Below are positions 45,189 to 56,750 of a stretch of 64,000 nt of DNA, one piece after another. Position 1 is the first letter of the stretch. The number at the start of each line of letters is the position of its first letter. Source of the stretch: Yamagishiella unicocca. Lineage: Eukaryota > Chlorophyta > Chlorophyceae > Chlamydomonadales > Volvocaceae. The DNA is taken from assembly GCA_003116995.1 (NCBI GenBank), contig BDSL01000021.1:1178001-1242000 (forward strand), written 5' to 3'. The position numbers and the translations under genes were made by a program. Under the pieces are notes generated by a model, which searched no databases, was not told where the DNA came from, and saw only the letters and a program-made list of their open reading frames with translations.

Positions 45189-48088
45189 TCAATCAATATA
45201 ATGGACAGTGCGACAGCTGCGCCCAGGATAGCACTTTCTTTCCCATCTGGAGCTCTCATCCTTCGTCGATTCGGTTCGCACGCCGGGCCGCACATCACAG
45301 CGGGAGATTATCCAGCCGCTAAGCCCTAACGCCCCGACGGCTACCGTGGTTTTATGCGGACCGGCCATGCTGGGCAGCACGCACCTGTTGGTGAGGTCGA
45401 AGAAGTATCTAGGTCTCGTGACGCCCGCGCCGCCCCCCCGCTTCATCTTTTCCTTGAAGTCCTCCAACGACTTGATGACGTAATGGAGTACGGCAGCGCG
45501 CACGTGGACGCTTTTCTTGTTGCGGCCGCGCTGGATGCGGTTGAAGCTCTCGTCCACCATGTACGGCTCCAGGCCGGTGACGGGGTCGGGCGGCGAGTCG
45601 AAGACGGCACGGTGGGGCGAGTACATGGTGGGCTTGAACCGAGTGTTGACGAAGGTCTTGAACTGCAGTCCCGTCGGGACAAGGCGGTTGGTTGGTGTGA
45701 GGGAGTGGATGGGGATGGATGCGGGGTAAGGGAGGCCATGGCAAGGTGTGGTGCGAGTGGTTGTGGTGTGGTGCCGATGACGGCTGCGGCAGTGCAGGAC
45801 GAAGGGAGGGATGTGGGCGGAAGCTAAGCGCTCGCGTGCTTTATGGGACCGCAGCTTTCCAAATGCCGCCCGGCAAGGAAGGACTGGCGGGGTGTAGAGT
45901 GCGGCCATAACCGCACGTGGGTAGACACGGCAGTAGTGACAGAGCAGGCAGGACATGCGAGATTCAGATCTCAGTGTTGCGAGAGCATGCGTAACTCGTA
46001 CATCACATGGCATTGCGCTGTGCAGCACCTCAGTGCGTTTAGGACACATTTCATCATTCCAAGGGTGGCCGACTGATGGCATTTCGCTGCATCCAATAGA
46101 GGCTGTCGAGGTGGGAGGTGCAAGCGTCTGCTGTCTTTGGATTGCCTTGGTCGTACATAGCGAACTGACGTTCCTGGCTCCTTGGACGCCCATGGTAATT
46201 TTGCAATACTCTTGGCTGCTGGTTACAGCCGCGTCGTACGCGGCCAACCACCACTGCCCCAGTGCCACACCTAGCGCACCTACTTGCGCCCACCCATGCC
46301 CCTCCGGCCCAACCCACAGGCATCGCCTTCCCGCTTCCGTACCGCCTCCACCCCCGGCCATTCTCTCCGCACCTAAACATAGAGAGCACCGAACGTGAAA
46401 CATCCGTCCCCGGAATGCACTCACCTGCGGGGTTGAAAATCCAGATCCGCAAAATCCCAGATCCGTGAAAACCCCAGATCCATGAAATTCCAGATCCCCT
46501 GATGTGCCTCACCTGAGTGTTGAAATTGTGTTTTTTCGGTAAGCATGCGGTGTAGGAGTCTACCACGTTGGCTGCGGGCCGCATCACGTGACCGCTGCTG
46601 CCCATCAATATCCAGTAGATGGACAAGCCGGGGAAGCGCTCGTAGTCGCGCAGCAGCTCGTCCACGTTCCGTATCGACTCGTCGTACACAACCAGGAACT
46701 CGTCTATGTCGACGAAGCCCAAGAAGGTGTGGCTGCTGCCGAAACGATCCACGCAGTCCTTGTACGCCTGGCCCTGCACCGTGGCCATGAAGCGGTCTAT
46801 GTCGGAAGTGTAGCCGTCCTTGAACTTGGTATGCGCTGCGCTAAAGTTGGTGTACGACACGAAGCCGGAGAAGATATGGTCCTGCAGGTCGCCCCACATG
46901 GGCACGGTGCTGTTGTGGTCGTACAGGTAGATGCGGGAGAAGCCTGCGAGGGATCAAGGTGGCGGCGGCGGGGGCGGTGTGTGTTTTAAGTATGCTGAGC
47001 TGCGGCGGTGTGTGTGTGTGTGTGTGTGGTGGCGGTGGTGGTGGTCGTGGTGGCGGTGGTGGTGGTCGTGGTGGCGGTGGTGGTCGAGGTTGCGGGCGTC
47101 GCGAGACGGGCTGGATGGACGGGTGATGAAAAGGCAATTGCCTTCCCGTAAACCCTTAAGCGCAGGCGGCCGCCAGGAGCTCCTCCCTGGAGGCGGTGCA
47201 GCGGGCGGCGGCGGACGCAGCGCAGCGCCAAGCACTGGCGATGCGGTAACCTGAGAGGCGCGATGCTGCCCCGAGCGCACCCGCGTTGATGTCATGGCAC
47301 ACAGCGCCCGCTGCAGAGCCAGCAGGCCCCCCTCCGCCGCCCCTTCACCACCCACCACCGGCCCTTCCCAACCCCACAGCGGCCCTTCCCCGCCCCACAC
47401 CGGCCCTTCCCCACCCTCCATCATCCCTTCCCCCCCTCCACAGGTTATTTTACGCAACCCTCCACCCGCCCCCCCGGCCCTTCCCCACCCTCCCCCGGCC
47501 CTTCCCCACCCTCCCCCGGCCCTTCCCCACCCTCCCCCGGCCCTTCCCCACCCTCCCCCGGCCCTTCCCCACCCTCCTCCGGCCCTTCCCCACCCTCCTC
47601 CGGCCCTTCCCCACCCTCCTCCGGCCCTTCCCCACCCTCCATCATCCCTTCCACCCCCTCCACAGGTTCTTTTACGCAACCCTCCCCCCGCCCCCCGGCC
47701 CTTCCCCACCCTCCCCCGGCCCTTCCCCACCCTCCTCCGGCCCTTCCCCACCCTCCCCCGGTCTCCCTCGAACCCTCCCCCGGCCCTTCCCCACCCTCCA
47801 CCCTACCTTCCCCACGCCCCACCCACCGAGGCACTTGTGGTACTCGACCCACTCCCGCACGTAGCGATTCTCGTTCTTGCCCACCACACACAGTGCGCTG
47901 TAGCCACCATTGCGCGCGCCTGCGGCGCTCAGCCCGCTGCGGCTGCTACCCCTGCTGAGCGCCTGCGCAGCGACACCAATCTGGCGGCCCTGCTGCATCA
48001 GCGGCCAGCAGAGCGGCAGCACCAGCTCCAGCACCAGCACCACGATCACCAAATCCGTCCTACATCGGCCTGGCAGCCCTCGCACCAT
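45189..48088 (-). CDS. GT92-family glycosyltransferase, copy A
   Basis: Four exons on the minus strand: 47827-48088, 46513-46943, 45385-45662, 45189-45216; phases agree, 332 residues. A short basic N-tail and one hydrophobic helix (LVIVVLVLELVLPLCW, about residues 13-28) make it a type II membrane protein, as expected for a Golgi enzyme. The catalytic domain fits family GT92 (DUF23): ALCVVGKNENRYVREWVEYH, GFSRIYLYDHNS, AYKDCVDRF, the DxD-type metal site GFVDIDEFLV, and late HVRAAVLHYVIKS. GT92 enzymes add galactose or related sugars to glycans; donor and acceptor cannot be read here. The last exon is only 28 nt (SCRTVHYID), supported by the matching phase and a good acceptor but not by length. 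Copy B lies 4 kb upstream in the same direction, and only the first intron position is shared with it. Confidence 0.85.
47020..47100. repeat. GT-rich simple repeats in GT92-A intron 1
   Basis: A (GT)n run followed by GTGGCGGTGGTGGTGGTC units, inside the intron at 46944-47826. Confidence 0.85.
47333..47800. repeat. 21-bp minisatellite in GT92-A intron 1
   Basis: More than fifteen copies of a 21-bp unit, core GGCCCTTCCCCACCCTCCCC, with CCACAGGTT(A/C)TTTTACGCAACC inserted twice (about 47440 and 47660), which suggests a larger duplication of part of the array. Confidence 0.93.
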
Positions 48089-49077
48089 CAGGGCGCCGCA
48101 GGTGGCAGTAGCGGCTGCGTGAGGTGCTGGGGCGCCGGCCGCGGTCGCTCGCAGCCTCCGCCAGAGGGCGGCAGTAGCAGGGGCCTATAGGGGCGTGGAC
48201 GGTGTTGCCGTTGTGTGCTGCCATTGGTATGGGGGCCTGGGTGAGGAGGTGGTTAATTGCATGCATGGTGTGGCGGGAACCAAGTCCAGGGAGGGAGGGA
48301 GGACCGACAGGGGGAGCACTGCCGGGTTGGCACGCGGCGGCTGCCAGCGTGGGGCCGTAGGGGACCAACGTCAAGGCAGGTGTGCGTTTTGGAAGGAGGG
48401 CGCCCTTGCATGGCGCGAGGATGAATGGAGGTAGCAGTGTGAGAGAGGTGGTGCAGGGTATATGTGTGTTTCCCAGGTGATGGCAACGGCGGCCGTTCGC
48501 TTTCACAAATGCTATGCTCCATTTACATAGATAAGACGTGGTCGAGTACGAATGCCTGTGCGCTCACCTTTCACGGTGCAAACAGTTGTCAACGCCGCTC
48601 TCCGCTGTCTCTTCTCTGTCCCCTATAGTATGGTGTACATGCTGAGGCTTGTACGGTCTAGACGATCCAAGAGGCGCATGAACTGCGAAAACGGCAGGCC
48701 TAGACCAAGGAAAATGTAAAACGTTGTAACACTAAAGGAATTACCTGTTCAGGTGCCTTTCAAATTCAAAGAAAAGTACGCCAATATACGGAATAGCCTA
48801 TTTATATTGCAAAAGTGCTGCAGCTACCGCTTCACCCGGCTGTGTGCGTACTGCAGAGCGAATTTGGTTGGCAGATCGACGCCTCGGAGCTCGGACCTTT
48901 TGTACGGCCCAAATGTTGTTCGGTTCTTGTCGTGCGCAATTGACTACGTTCACGCCCTAACTTGAGTAGTCAAGCCTATGCAAAGTCCTTCTACACCATC
49001 GCAGCTACCAAAAGCCCGATTCCAGTCCGTCGCGCTAGCTTCCGGTAACCACCCGCATTCTTCTAGAAGAGATTGAA
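48089..49077. other. Divergent intergenic region, GT92-A and thioredoxin y
   Basis: Just under 1 kb between two start codons facing away from each other. No coding exon or repeat array is visible; it should contain both promoters. Confidence 0.5.
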
Positions 49078-51237
49078 ATGGCGGTACTTGCGTCAAGCCG
49101 CATTGCACGCGGCATCACACCTGCCCAATCTGGACGAGGAACGCGACGTGCAACTCCGCTGCTGCCGCCAGCGCAGCCCTGGTTGCGGCGCACTGTGACG
49201 TCAGCCCAGAAGCAGCAGTTTGAGTCCTTTGATGATATGCTGAACCGATCAGAAGTACCACTGCTGGTTGACTTCTACGCCACGTGGTGAGGGCGACCGA
49301 GGAACGGGCGGGCTCCCATGGCATTCGTTTCGTCCAGCATCCGGACCCCTTACGCAACCCGTCACTACACCTTCCTTTTGTTAACTTTACGGACCTCGCC
49401 CATGATTCGCCTGCCGCAATATCCTTCGAGGGCGCCTGCTTGCAGAACAGGCGACAATGACGGTGTTCCCATTGCACCCACGCGCCCATGCCCTCCCCAT
49501 CGATCCCGCCCTTGGAACGACCCACCCAGCCCTCATCGCCGTGCTCCTCATCCCGGTCTCAGGTGTGGACCCTGCCAGATGATGAGTCCGGTGCTGTCTG
49601 CCGTCGCATCAAAGCTCAAGGGGAGGGTGCAGGTGGTCAAGATCGACACCGACAAGTACCCGGCGGTCGCCAGCCAGCACAGAGTGCAGGTGCGGTCGGG
49701 CTGGTTTCGGATAGGAGCAGCGAGGAAACCCGGTGACCGATACACTGACGGAATACCGGTAGAAGGAGAGGTTTACACAGGCGTCCTAGGTTGTTCAGGC
49801 GCACGCGTGTGACCACATTGCACTCAAGTTGTCTGGGCCCTGTGGATGCCTACACTCAAGTTGTCTGGGCCCTGTGGATGCCTATCAGGCTAGGGGACGG
49901 CCTTACGTGAACAGGTCCTGGGGTCGTAGCACTCGTGTAGATCCGGCTTAGGTCCGGCTGAACAGTTTGGAGGGGCACGGATGTCGCTGCTCAAGCCCAA
50001 GCCGCGGTCCCCGTTTCCTCACGTTTTTGTGTACAGCATGCATGCACAGCAAGTGTCTAGCGGACTTGAGTCCCAGGCCAGTACACTGAGTACCGGTATC
50101 ATGCCTGCGTACGCACCCATCTCACGATAATGGGCAGTCAAAAAAGATGCAGTTCGTCGCAGCAACTATCATCACCCAGCGTGAGGCGATGTGCCCCTGC
50201 CCGATTGCGTTACGTTCGGGTCCGGAGCCCACTATAACAGTAACTTACATGAACAAACTGTGCAAAACCGAACGCCTACCGGCTGTGCCCAGTCATGCTT
50301 TGGAGCCTCCGCCACCGAGATGAGCCAACATTAACCAAGGAGTACTGTATCCAGGAGTGACAGGCGCTGAGAAAGCCACCGCCTCGTTATTGATGCTGGC
50401 AAAGAGCGACAATCTCGTGCGCGTGGCAAAGAGGAACAACCTGAGACTGTTGCACGAGAATGCTACACGCGGTGCTCTTGGGGGCGCGCCGTCACGCAGC
50501 GCCGCTGTCTTCCCAACCTAAAACGCGCTGCATGGCTCTACATGTTAGTGCAGTAGTAAAAACATCCTAACCGCTCCGCACATGTACGTTTACTTCAAAG
50601 CAAGAGATCTTCCACCCGCCAATATTCCAGCGCCCTGCACCATTGAACACGCCCTGCACGTATGCACGCAAGTCAAGTGTCGTAAACCTAGGTATGATTC
50701 GGGAGCCAACCCCGCCCACGACGTCCCAAGTAATCTCTCATCAGCAGCAACCAGGATCTGGAACTAGAACCGGGGCCGTCCAGTTTCCTGCAAACGTGCG
50801 CAAGGCGGACATGCTCGGTGCACTCTCACTACCGTGCGGTTGCTTATTTGCTCTGGGGCCGCTCAGCTGCCTGAAGCCACCGGTCCGCCTCATCCCCGTG
50901 TCCGTGTCCACGCACTCGCGGGGCACCCACGCACTCCTCCACTCGCTCCTCCACTCGCTCCTCCACTCGCTCCTCCAGTCGCAGTCTTGCCAGTCGCGCG
51001 CCACCTCCTCAGTACAATGCGTCCCCACCCTCGCCTCTCGTCTCCTTTCCTCCGCTGCCTTAACCGGCCCACTCCCCGTTCCCGCGCTATCCCACCCTCC
51101 AGGCGCTACCCACCATTGCGCTGTTCGTGCGCGGCAAAATTGTCTTCCGCTTCGAAGGGGCGCTGACGGAGGCGCAGTTGACGGAGCGCCTCAACTATCA
51201 CCTCAACTCCGCGAGCCAGCCCCAGGGAGCGCAGTGA
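49078..51237 (+). CDS. TRXy: Chloroplast thioredoxin, y type
   Basis: Three exons, 49078-49286, 49563-49689 and 51103-51237, phases agree, 156 residues. The active site WCGPC (70-74) is rebuilt across the first intron (TG|G). The thioredoxin fold is complete: VPLLVDFYATWCGPC, MMSPVLSAVASKL, VQVVKIDTDKYPAVA, the cis-proline in QALPTIALFVRGK, and FEGALTEAQL. KIDTDKYP together with FEGAL points to thioredoxin y, a chloroplast type that reduces antioxidant enzymes such as 2-Cys peroxiredoxin and methionine sulfoxide reductase. The first 45 or so residues are rich in Ala, Arg, Ser and Thr without acidic residues, as expected of a transit peptide. Intron 2 is long (1.4 kb) and carries two short repeats. 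It lies on the opposite strand, between two GT92 genes, with no functional link apparent. Confidence 0.9.
49821..49884. repeat. 32-bp direct duplication in thioredoxin y intron 2
   Basis: Two perfect adjacent copies starting CACTCAAGTTGTCTGGGCCC. Confidence 0.95.
50935..50985. repeat. 12-bp tandem repeat in thioredoxin y intron 2
   Basis: About four copies of CTCCTCCACTCG shortly before the exon 3 acceptor at 51102. Confidence 0.9.
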
Positions 51238-51968
51238 GCCGGCCATGAGCCGGACTTGAGGCTCAGGGGCACCGCACTGTGAGGCGTCGCATTAAGGCGG
51301 CGGGGGCAGCGAGAGAGTGCTCGCGACAAGACACCACACGAGGGCGCTGCAGCCCAGGGCGCTGCCACGCCTGGCAGCACATTCGGTTGGGTCCAGGTCC
51401 AATGCAGCAGGTCCAGGTTCAATGTAGCAGCAGCAGCGGGTGCAGGTTCATTGTAGCAGCAGCACGTGTCGCGAGTGGTTCCACAGGTGGTGGAGGAGGA
51501 GCTGCGTGAGCACCTGCCGAGGCCGTTACAGCGGTTGGCGGTTGACATAATAAGGGCGAGCCGTGGGGCCGGCCAGCTGAGGCTGCTGACGCAATGGCTT
51601 CTGATCCGTCCTCGCGGCGGCGGCGTCAGCATGATTCGCAATTGCCGCGCTCGCCTTCACCGGCGAGTCCGCTGGGATTGCGCTGCCTTCGCCTCCAGGC
51701 CATCCGGGTTGCAGCAGCCCGCAGACGTCGTACGGTGCGCTCCATGAGTGGCGTCGGCAGCACCGAGAGAAGTGGCACAAATGAGTTATACACTGGCCTT
51801 GCGGAATTGCCCGGCCGCCCGCCTGAGGAGCCCAGCAAGGAGCACAGGGCGGAGCCCAGTGAGGCGCCACAGCCACAGCCGCCATGGCTTTCCATCTCTC
51901 AGCCGTCAATATGGTGTTGGTCCGTTCAACGGGGCCTTTGCCCGGCCCTTCGCCGCCTGCTTTCGCCG
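51238..51968. other. Intergenic between convergent thioredoxin y and GT92-B
   Basis: This holds the two 3' UTRs. A short imperfect repeat (CAGGTCCAGG/TTCAATGTAGCAGCAG) lies at about 51390-51465. No gene is seen. Confidence 0.5.
51525..51529 (-). terminator. TGTAA polyadenylation signal for GT92-B
   Basis: TTACA on the plus strand, 440 nt downstream of the GT92-B stop, gives the volvocine TGTAA signal on the gene's strand. Assignment is by position only. Confidence 0.4.
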
Positions 51969-54900
51969 TCAGGACGTAGCCGCCGCGCCCGAAGCCTCCA
52001 GCCCGCCGGCGGCTCTTCCCTCCGCCGTCGCCGGACACAGCCGGCGCTGCATCTCCAGCGGCTCTGTGCAGTTGTGGATTGCCTTGCGTTGCGCGTAGTC
52101 GAAGAAGTCCCGCTTGCGCTTCACCCCCGCCCCGCCGCCGCGGCGCAGCTTGGCTTCAAAGTCCTCCCTGGAGCGAGTCGCGAAATGGTACACGGCTGCG
52201 CGGGTATGCGTGGGCTCGTTCTTTGCGCCCAGCTTTATCTTGGACTTCAGCTCGTCCACCATGTACGGGTGTCGTACGGCATCGGGCTTTTTCAGCTTGA
52301 GCCGGTGCGGGTTGCACATGACGGGCTGGGCGGCGGTGTTGGCGAAGGTCTTGAACTGTCGATGGTCGAAGGCGCCTCGGCGCATGCAGGTGGTGTAACT
52401 GGAGAGCGAGGGAGCGCGGGCGTGGCAGGGAAGGGGAATGTGGGGATTGAGGTCCAGAGGACGGATGTGAGGGGATCAGCTTGGTTGCAAAAGTGAACCA
52501 GAAAGGGAGAAAGAGAAGTCGTCGGCTCAAGGCAGGCATATTTTTGCAGGGTACACGTGCTGGCACGTGTGGGTTCGTTTTTGTAGCGGGCGTGTGGTTG
52601 GCAGGTCCACGACCTGGTCGGGGTGGTTGCGCAAGTGGGGAAGGCGGCAGGCAGGGTGCTGGTGGTGGCGGTGCCAGGGAAACCATTGATGCAAATAAGC
52701 GCAAATAAGCGACACCCAGGACGCCGAGCAATGCAGGGAAATTCGGCGGTCTTCGAAGTAGCAAGGCGCTCGGGCAGTGCCTCCAACATGGCTGACGGGC
52801 CTGCAGGTTGCGTGGGAAGGGTAGCGGGCCCTTACACGTGACACAGATATCCTGGCACCAGGTGCCTTGAGAAGTACACTGATGAAGCAGGGGCTGTTCC
52901 CTCTGGCACGTGGCCACATTGCACTGAATGCTACCACGGCTCTCTGGCGGCATTCCTTCCTCATTTGGCGCCCACGACGTCGATGTAGGTGCGGGGACAG
53001 AGCTACTGAATAACCGCAAGAGCAGAACCTTGCGGGGTGAGGCGAATGATACATAAGAGGTGTGGATAGATGGATGATGCAAGACAGGCATTACGCGGTG
53101 AACAAGGCAGGCATTACGCGGCGAGGTGAGCGTTGTTGCAGCGGGAACGTGCGCTGCGGCCGGCGGTTCGGTCGGGATTCAACGGGGATCCTCGTGTGCG
53201 CGAGGGGCAGGTGGTGGGTCTCCTCTCCCCCGCTGCTTAGTCTGGGCGACGGGTGGGCGATGCGTCATTGCGATGTTTGGCATGCACGGCGGCTGTGTGG
53301 CTGCTCGTGCGCTTCTGGCCACAAGTAAGATGTCACGCGGCCACTTGGCGGCTGCGCGAAGGAACCAGTTAGCGGTGGTGCTGGTATGTGTCGGGGCCAT
53401 ATGCAGATCAGGTAGGGCTGCCGCAACCAGTGCGACCGAGCAACCGGGCGGAGAAACACAGATACTGGCCCCCCTTGCTCGCCGCCGCCAGTCCTCCTCT
53501 CCAATTGTAAGCAATGCAACACTGGCGCGCCGGAAGCCTGGAAGCTCTTGTGTGCAGCTCCCAAGGGAGGAACCAGGGCCCAGACCCAGTGACCCGTTGG
53601 GCGTCCGCCGGACTCAGACTGGCGGACGCGTCCTGCCCTTGCACCCCTGCTTGTCCCAGGAGGTGGTGCTGTAGGGGCAAAACTAGAAACCAGGAGCAAG
53701 CCCCGAGTGCCTTGTCACAACAGGGCCCTCTCACGGCCTCAGCAGCGCGGAAAGCGCACCTGCTAAGCACGGGCCCGTCGGGCCGTGTCGTGTGGTTATT
53801 GGGACCGACGACAATCCAATGTACGGCAAGTCCTGCGTACGACTCGTACGGCTGTAGGAGCTGCTGCACGTTTGTGATCTTATCGTCCATGAAGACCAGG
53901 AACTCGTCGAGGTCGATGAAGCCCAGGAAGGTGTGCTTCTTGCGGTGCTTCCTGCAGGGGGGAGACGAATGGCAGATATGGCGGCGGCAGCGGTGATGGT
54001 GGTGGCGATGGCGATAGTGGCGGTGGTGGTGACAGTGGCGGCGATGGCGATAGTGGCGGTGGTGGCGATAGTGGCGGTGGTGGCGATAGTGGCGGTGGTG
54101 GCGATAGTGGCGGCGGTGGCGATAGTGGTGACAGTGGCGATAGTGGCGGCGGTGGCGGTGGTGGTGACAGTGGCGGTGGTGGCGATAGTGGCGGTGGCGG
54201 CAAGAGCGCGAGCGAGCGGTTACCGGGTTTCTGTGCGATGGATGTCAAGCTGAAGAACAGGAAACGCAGAGCCAGGCAAACAAGGGCGTAGACGCGAGGC
54301 ATGACAAAAACGGGCTTTGGTGGCTTGGTGGCGCCCGGGTGCGTCGTCTCCGGTCCGGCCCCTCACCTAACACAGTCGCGGTAGGCGTATCCCTGGGCCG
54401 TCCGTAAGAACAGGTCCAAGCTGGTGGGCCGATTGTTGCGGCTGAAGCGCTGGTGGTGCCCGGTGAAGTGTGTGTAGCGGACGAAGCCGTCGGTTATGTG
54501 GTCGGTTATGTGGTCGTACATGGCTACCTTGCTGCCATGGTCGTACAAGTAGATACGTGATAACCCTGGAGGGGAGAGGTAAGGGTTGGTTAGCTGTGCC
54601 ACACCATCGGATTGAGCGTCTCCAAGCATGAATCCAAAGGACGTATTTGCGCGCGATGTGTCCGGGATAGCTCCATACATGTCGGCTGTCGGGTCCGCTG
54701 GGGGGCTCACGGAAAGCCGGTGCTCGCTCCAGAAGTTGATTGGCAACGCTACAGCGTAGTGCACTGTACTACTTCATTCGGAACAATGCATTGCACACTA
54801 CGCAAAGGCGTCGCAAAAATGGGGCGAAGAGATGAGGTGGGGACCTGGCGTGCAGACTGGTGCAAGAGCTGCTGGGCTGCAATGCGGCAGTCCGGGACAG

Positions 54901-55329
54901 GGCCGTCAAAAAGTCGCTCCAGCACGACACCATTTCCACTCCAGAAGGTCTCACGCACCCCACATCCCTTGCCCCGGACAGGTGGAACAAGGGGAGGATC
55001 CGCTGCAAGGGGCGCAAGACTGCACGACCACCCGTGCAGATGGCAGCACCCATCATCACCCCGACCGGGCGACCGCCCTGGGCCGTCAGCTTGTCCACCC
55101 CGCCCACTCTCGCAGCCACACCCACCGACTCACCGAGGCACTTGTGGTACTCAACCCATTCCCGCACGTAGCGGTCCTCGTCCTTGCCGACCGCGCATAT
55201 TGCTGCGTAGCCCTCAAAGACAGACGCCTTGCCTGAGCTGCTGCTGTTGCCACCGCCCGCAACGGCGAAGCTCCATTTGCTTACTACTGACAAGGACAGC
55301 AACACATATAGTCCTAGCGGTATGCCCAT
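51969..55329 (-). CDS. GT92-family glycosyltransferase, copy B
   Basis: Four exons on the minus strand: 55134-55329, 54367-54565, 53760-53951, 51969-52398; phases agree, 338 residues. The ATG at 55329 places the hydrophobic helix IPLGLYVLLSLSVVSKWSFA at the very N-terminus (signal anchor or signal peptide); an upstream in-frame ATG at 55485 would lengthen the tail and is less likely. GT92 landmarks parallel copy A: AICAVGKDEDRYVREWVEYH, LSRIYLYDHGS, AYRDCVRKH, metal site GFIDLDEFLV, FKTFANTAAQPVM, HTRAAVYHF and DFFDYAQRKAIHNCTEP. It should act in the Golgi on an unknown glycan. Exons 2-4 break at positions different from copy A, so the two are old paralogues, not a recent duplication. Intron 2 has a 15-bp minisatellite. 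Confidence 0.86.
53990..54205. repeat. 15-bp minisatellite in GT92-B intron 2
   Basis: Variants of GGTGGCGATAGTGGC repeated about fourteen times in the intron at 53952-54366. Confidence 0.92.
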
Positions 55330-55718
55330 GAACCGTGCTGTCCTATTGGTAACGCTAGTGCCTTCGCGCTGACATAACTGCGCGAATCGCAGGGTTGCGC
55401 CTTGATGAATTTTGGTACATCTGAGTACTAACGTGACCTGCATATCTGTCGACCTGTATAACATCAAAGTTCCACTCGACAGCATTCACAAGTCGCCATG
55501 ATTTGCGCTTGCTCGCTAACAATGGAGCCGATTATCATAAAGAGTGTTTCTAGAAGTTATTTATTGTGATAGGTATAACCAGCTACGGAAGTAGACTAGA
55601 ATATGATTGGTCGTGACGAACGACAGAGGATGCCGCCTTTGATCTCTTGGCTATGCCATAGTTTGTGCTTGTGGATTAGGATCGTAAGCACTAACGTGCT
55701 GTCCATTACGGCGACGAG
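55330..55718. other. Upstream of GT92-B; border of the repeat region
   Basis: This contains the GT92-B 5' UTR and promoter and runs into the retroelement remnant. The exact left end of the mobile element is not visible: no long terminal repeat or target-site duplication was found. Confidence 0.4.
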
Positions 55719-56750
55719 TTGCATAGCACAGCACAGCGAAACGACATCACGCAAATCACGCCTAAGTCAAGTCAACGGTGCACGGGCGCTGAAGCCCTTA
55801 ACCCCGATAGGAGGTATCTGTTATGGCAGGCTAGCTACGAGATGCATTATTATTCGTTGAAGAGATTACCGTGTCTGGCGGTTCGTGAGCGCCTAGAGTC
55901 TCCCATCGACTTTGACAACATCGCAGCGGCAGCTGATTCCCTACTGGCGCGCGCGGACTGGGTCCGCCAGGCCTACCCGGCAGCAGCCAGCAACCTGTTG
56001 GTGGCGCAGCACCGTGACACGCTGCGCTACTCAGCGGTTCGCACCGGGCGATATCTTGCCAAGCCTGTCGTACACAAGCCCGGCGACTACGTGTACGTCC
56101 GACGCGGCAGCGTTACCAACACCCTGCAGTTTCCACAGTACGACAACATACTGCGGGTCGAGTCAGTTGGGCCGCTGGGCGTTGCAGTACTCATCGGTCG
56201 GGACGGTGCCCGTGTCAGGCGCCGTGTCGAGCAGCTTTTGCCTTGCCACCTGGAAGTTGATCCCATTGTAGACCCGCGACTGTTCCGTCCGTCGCGGGAC
56301 CTGCAGTGCGAGGTTTGCGGTTCACCACACGACGAGGCACGCATGCTTCTCTGTGATCACTGCAACACCGGGTGGCACCTGAGCTGCTTGACGCCGCCGC
56401 TCAGCGTTGCCCCGCCAGGAGCCTGGAGCTGTCCACAATGCCAACGCCTTCGGCAGGAGGAACAAGAGGCGCCGCCACAGGCGCCGCAACCAGTGGAGCC
56501 ATGCATCGGCAAGGTGCTTTTCCCGCGAGCTTCGACGCGGAAGTTGGATTTGGAAGCTGAGGGGCTGCACGGGCAGCGTGTTCAGCAGTTGGAAAGCGGG
56601 GGCCGGAGAGGGCCAGTAGTTGTACGACACGGGACACTGCGGTTCCGGGGTGCGATTGCTAGGCCGCGCTACTTCTTAGTGCAATGGTCCACCGGGGAAG
56701 AGGAGGAGCTCACCCTCATGCGTGCCAAGCGCATGCTGGCGGGTTCGTAG
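55719..56750 (+). pseudogene. Ty3/gypsy-like retrotransposon pol, 3' part, with PHD finger
   Basis: An open frame of 343 codons without an ATG start. It matches the end of a gypsy-type polyprotein after the integrase core: LLVAQHRDTLRYSAVRTGRY, then KPGDYVYVRR (the SH3-like GDYVY motif), ILRVESVGPLGVAVLIG and LLPCHLEVDP. A complete PHD finger follows: CEVCG, MLLCDHCNTGWHLSCLTPPL and WSCPQC give the C4HC3 ligands. The last segment, PRYFLVQWSTGEEEELTL, resembles a chromo- or Tudor-like reader. Reverse transcriptase, RNase H and the integrase catalytic core are missing, so this is a 5'-truncated copy. The frame has stayed open for over 1 kb, so the insertion is either recent or retained. The likely 3' untranslated region or LTR with the palindrome cluster lies downstream. 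Confidence 0.75.

Noticed and set aside
45155..45195. tRNA-like GGTTCGATCCC (minus strand)
   Set aside because: The flanking bases do not pair as a T-arm, and no acceptor or anticodon stem can be formed.
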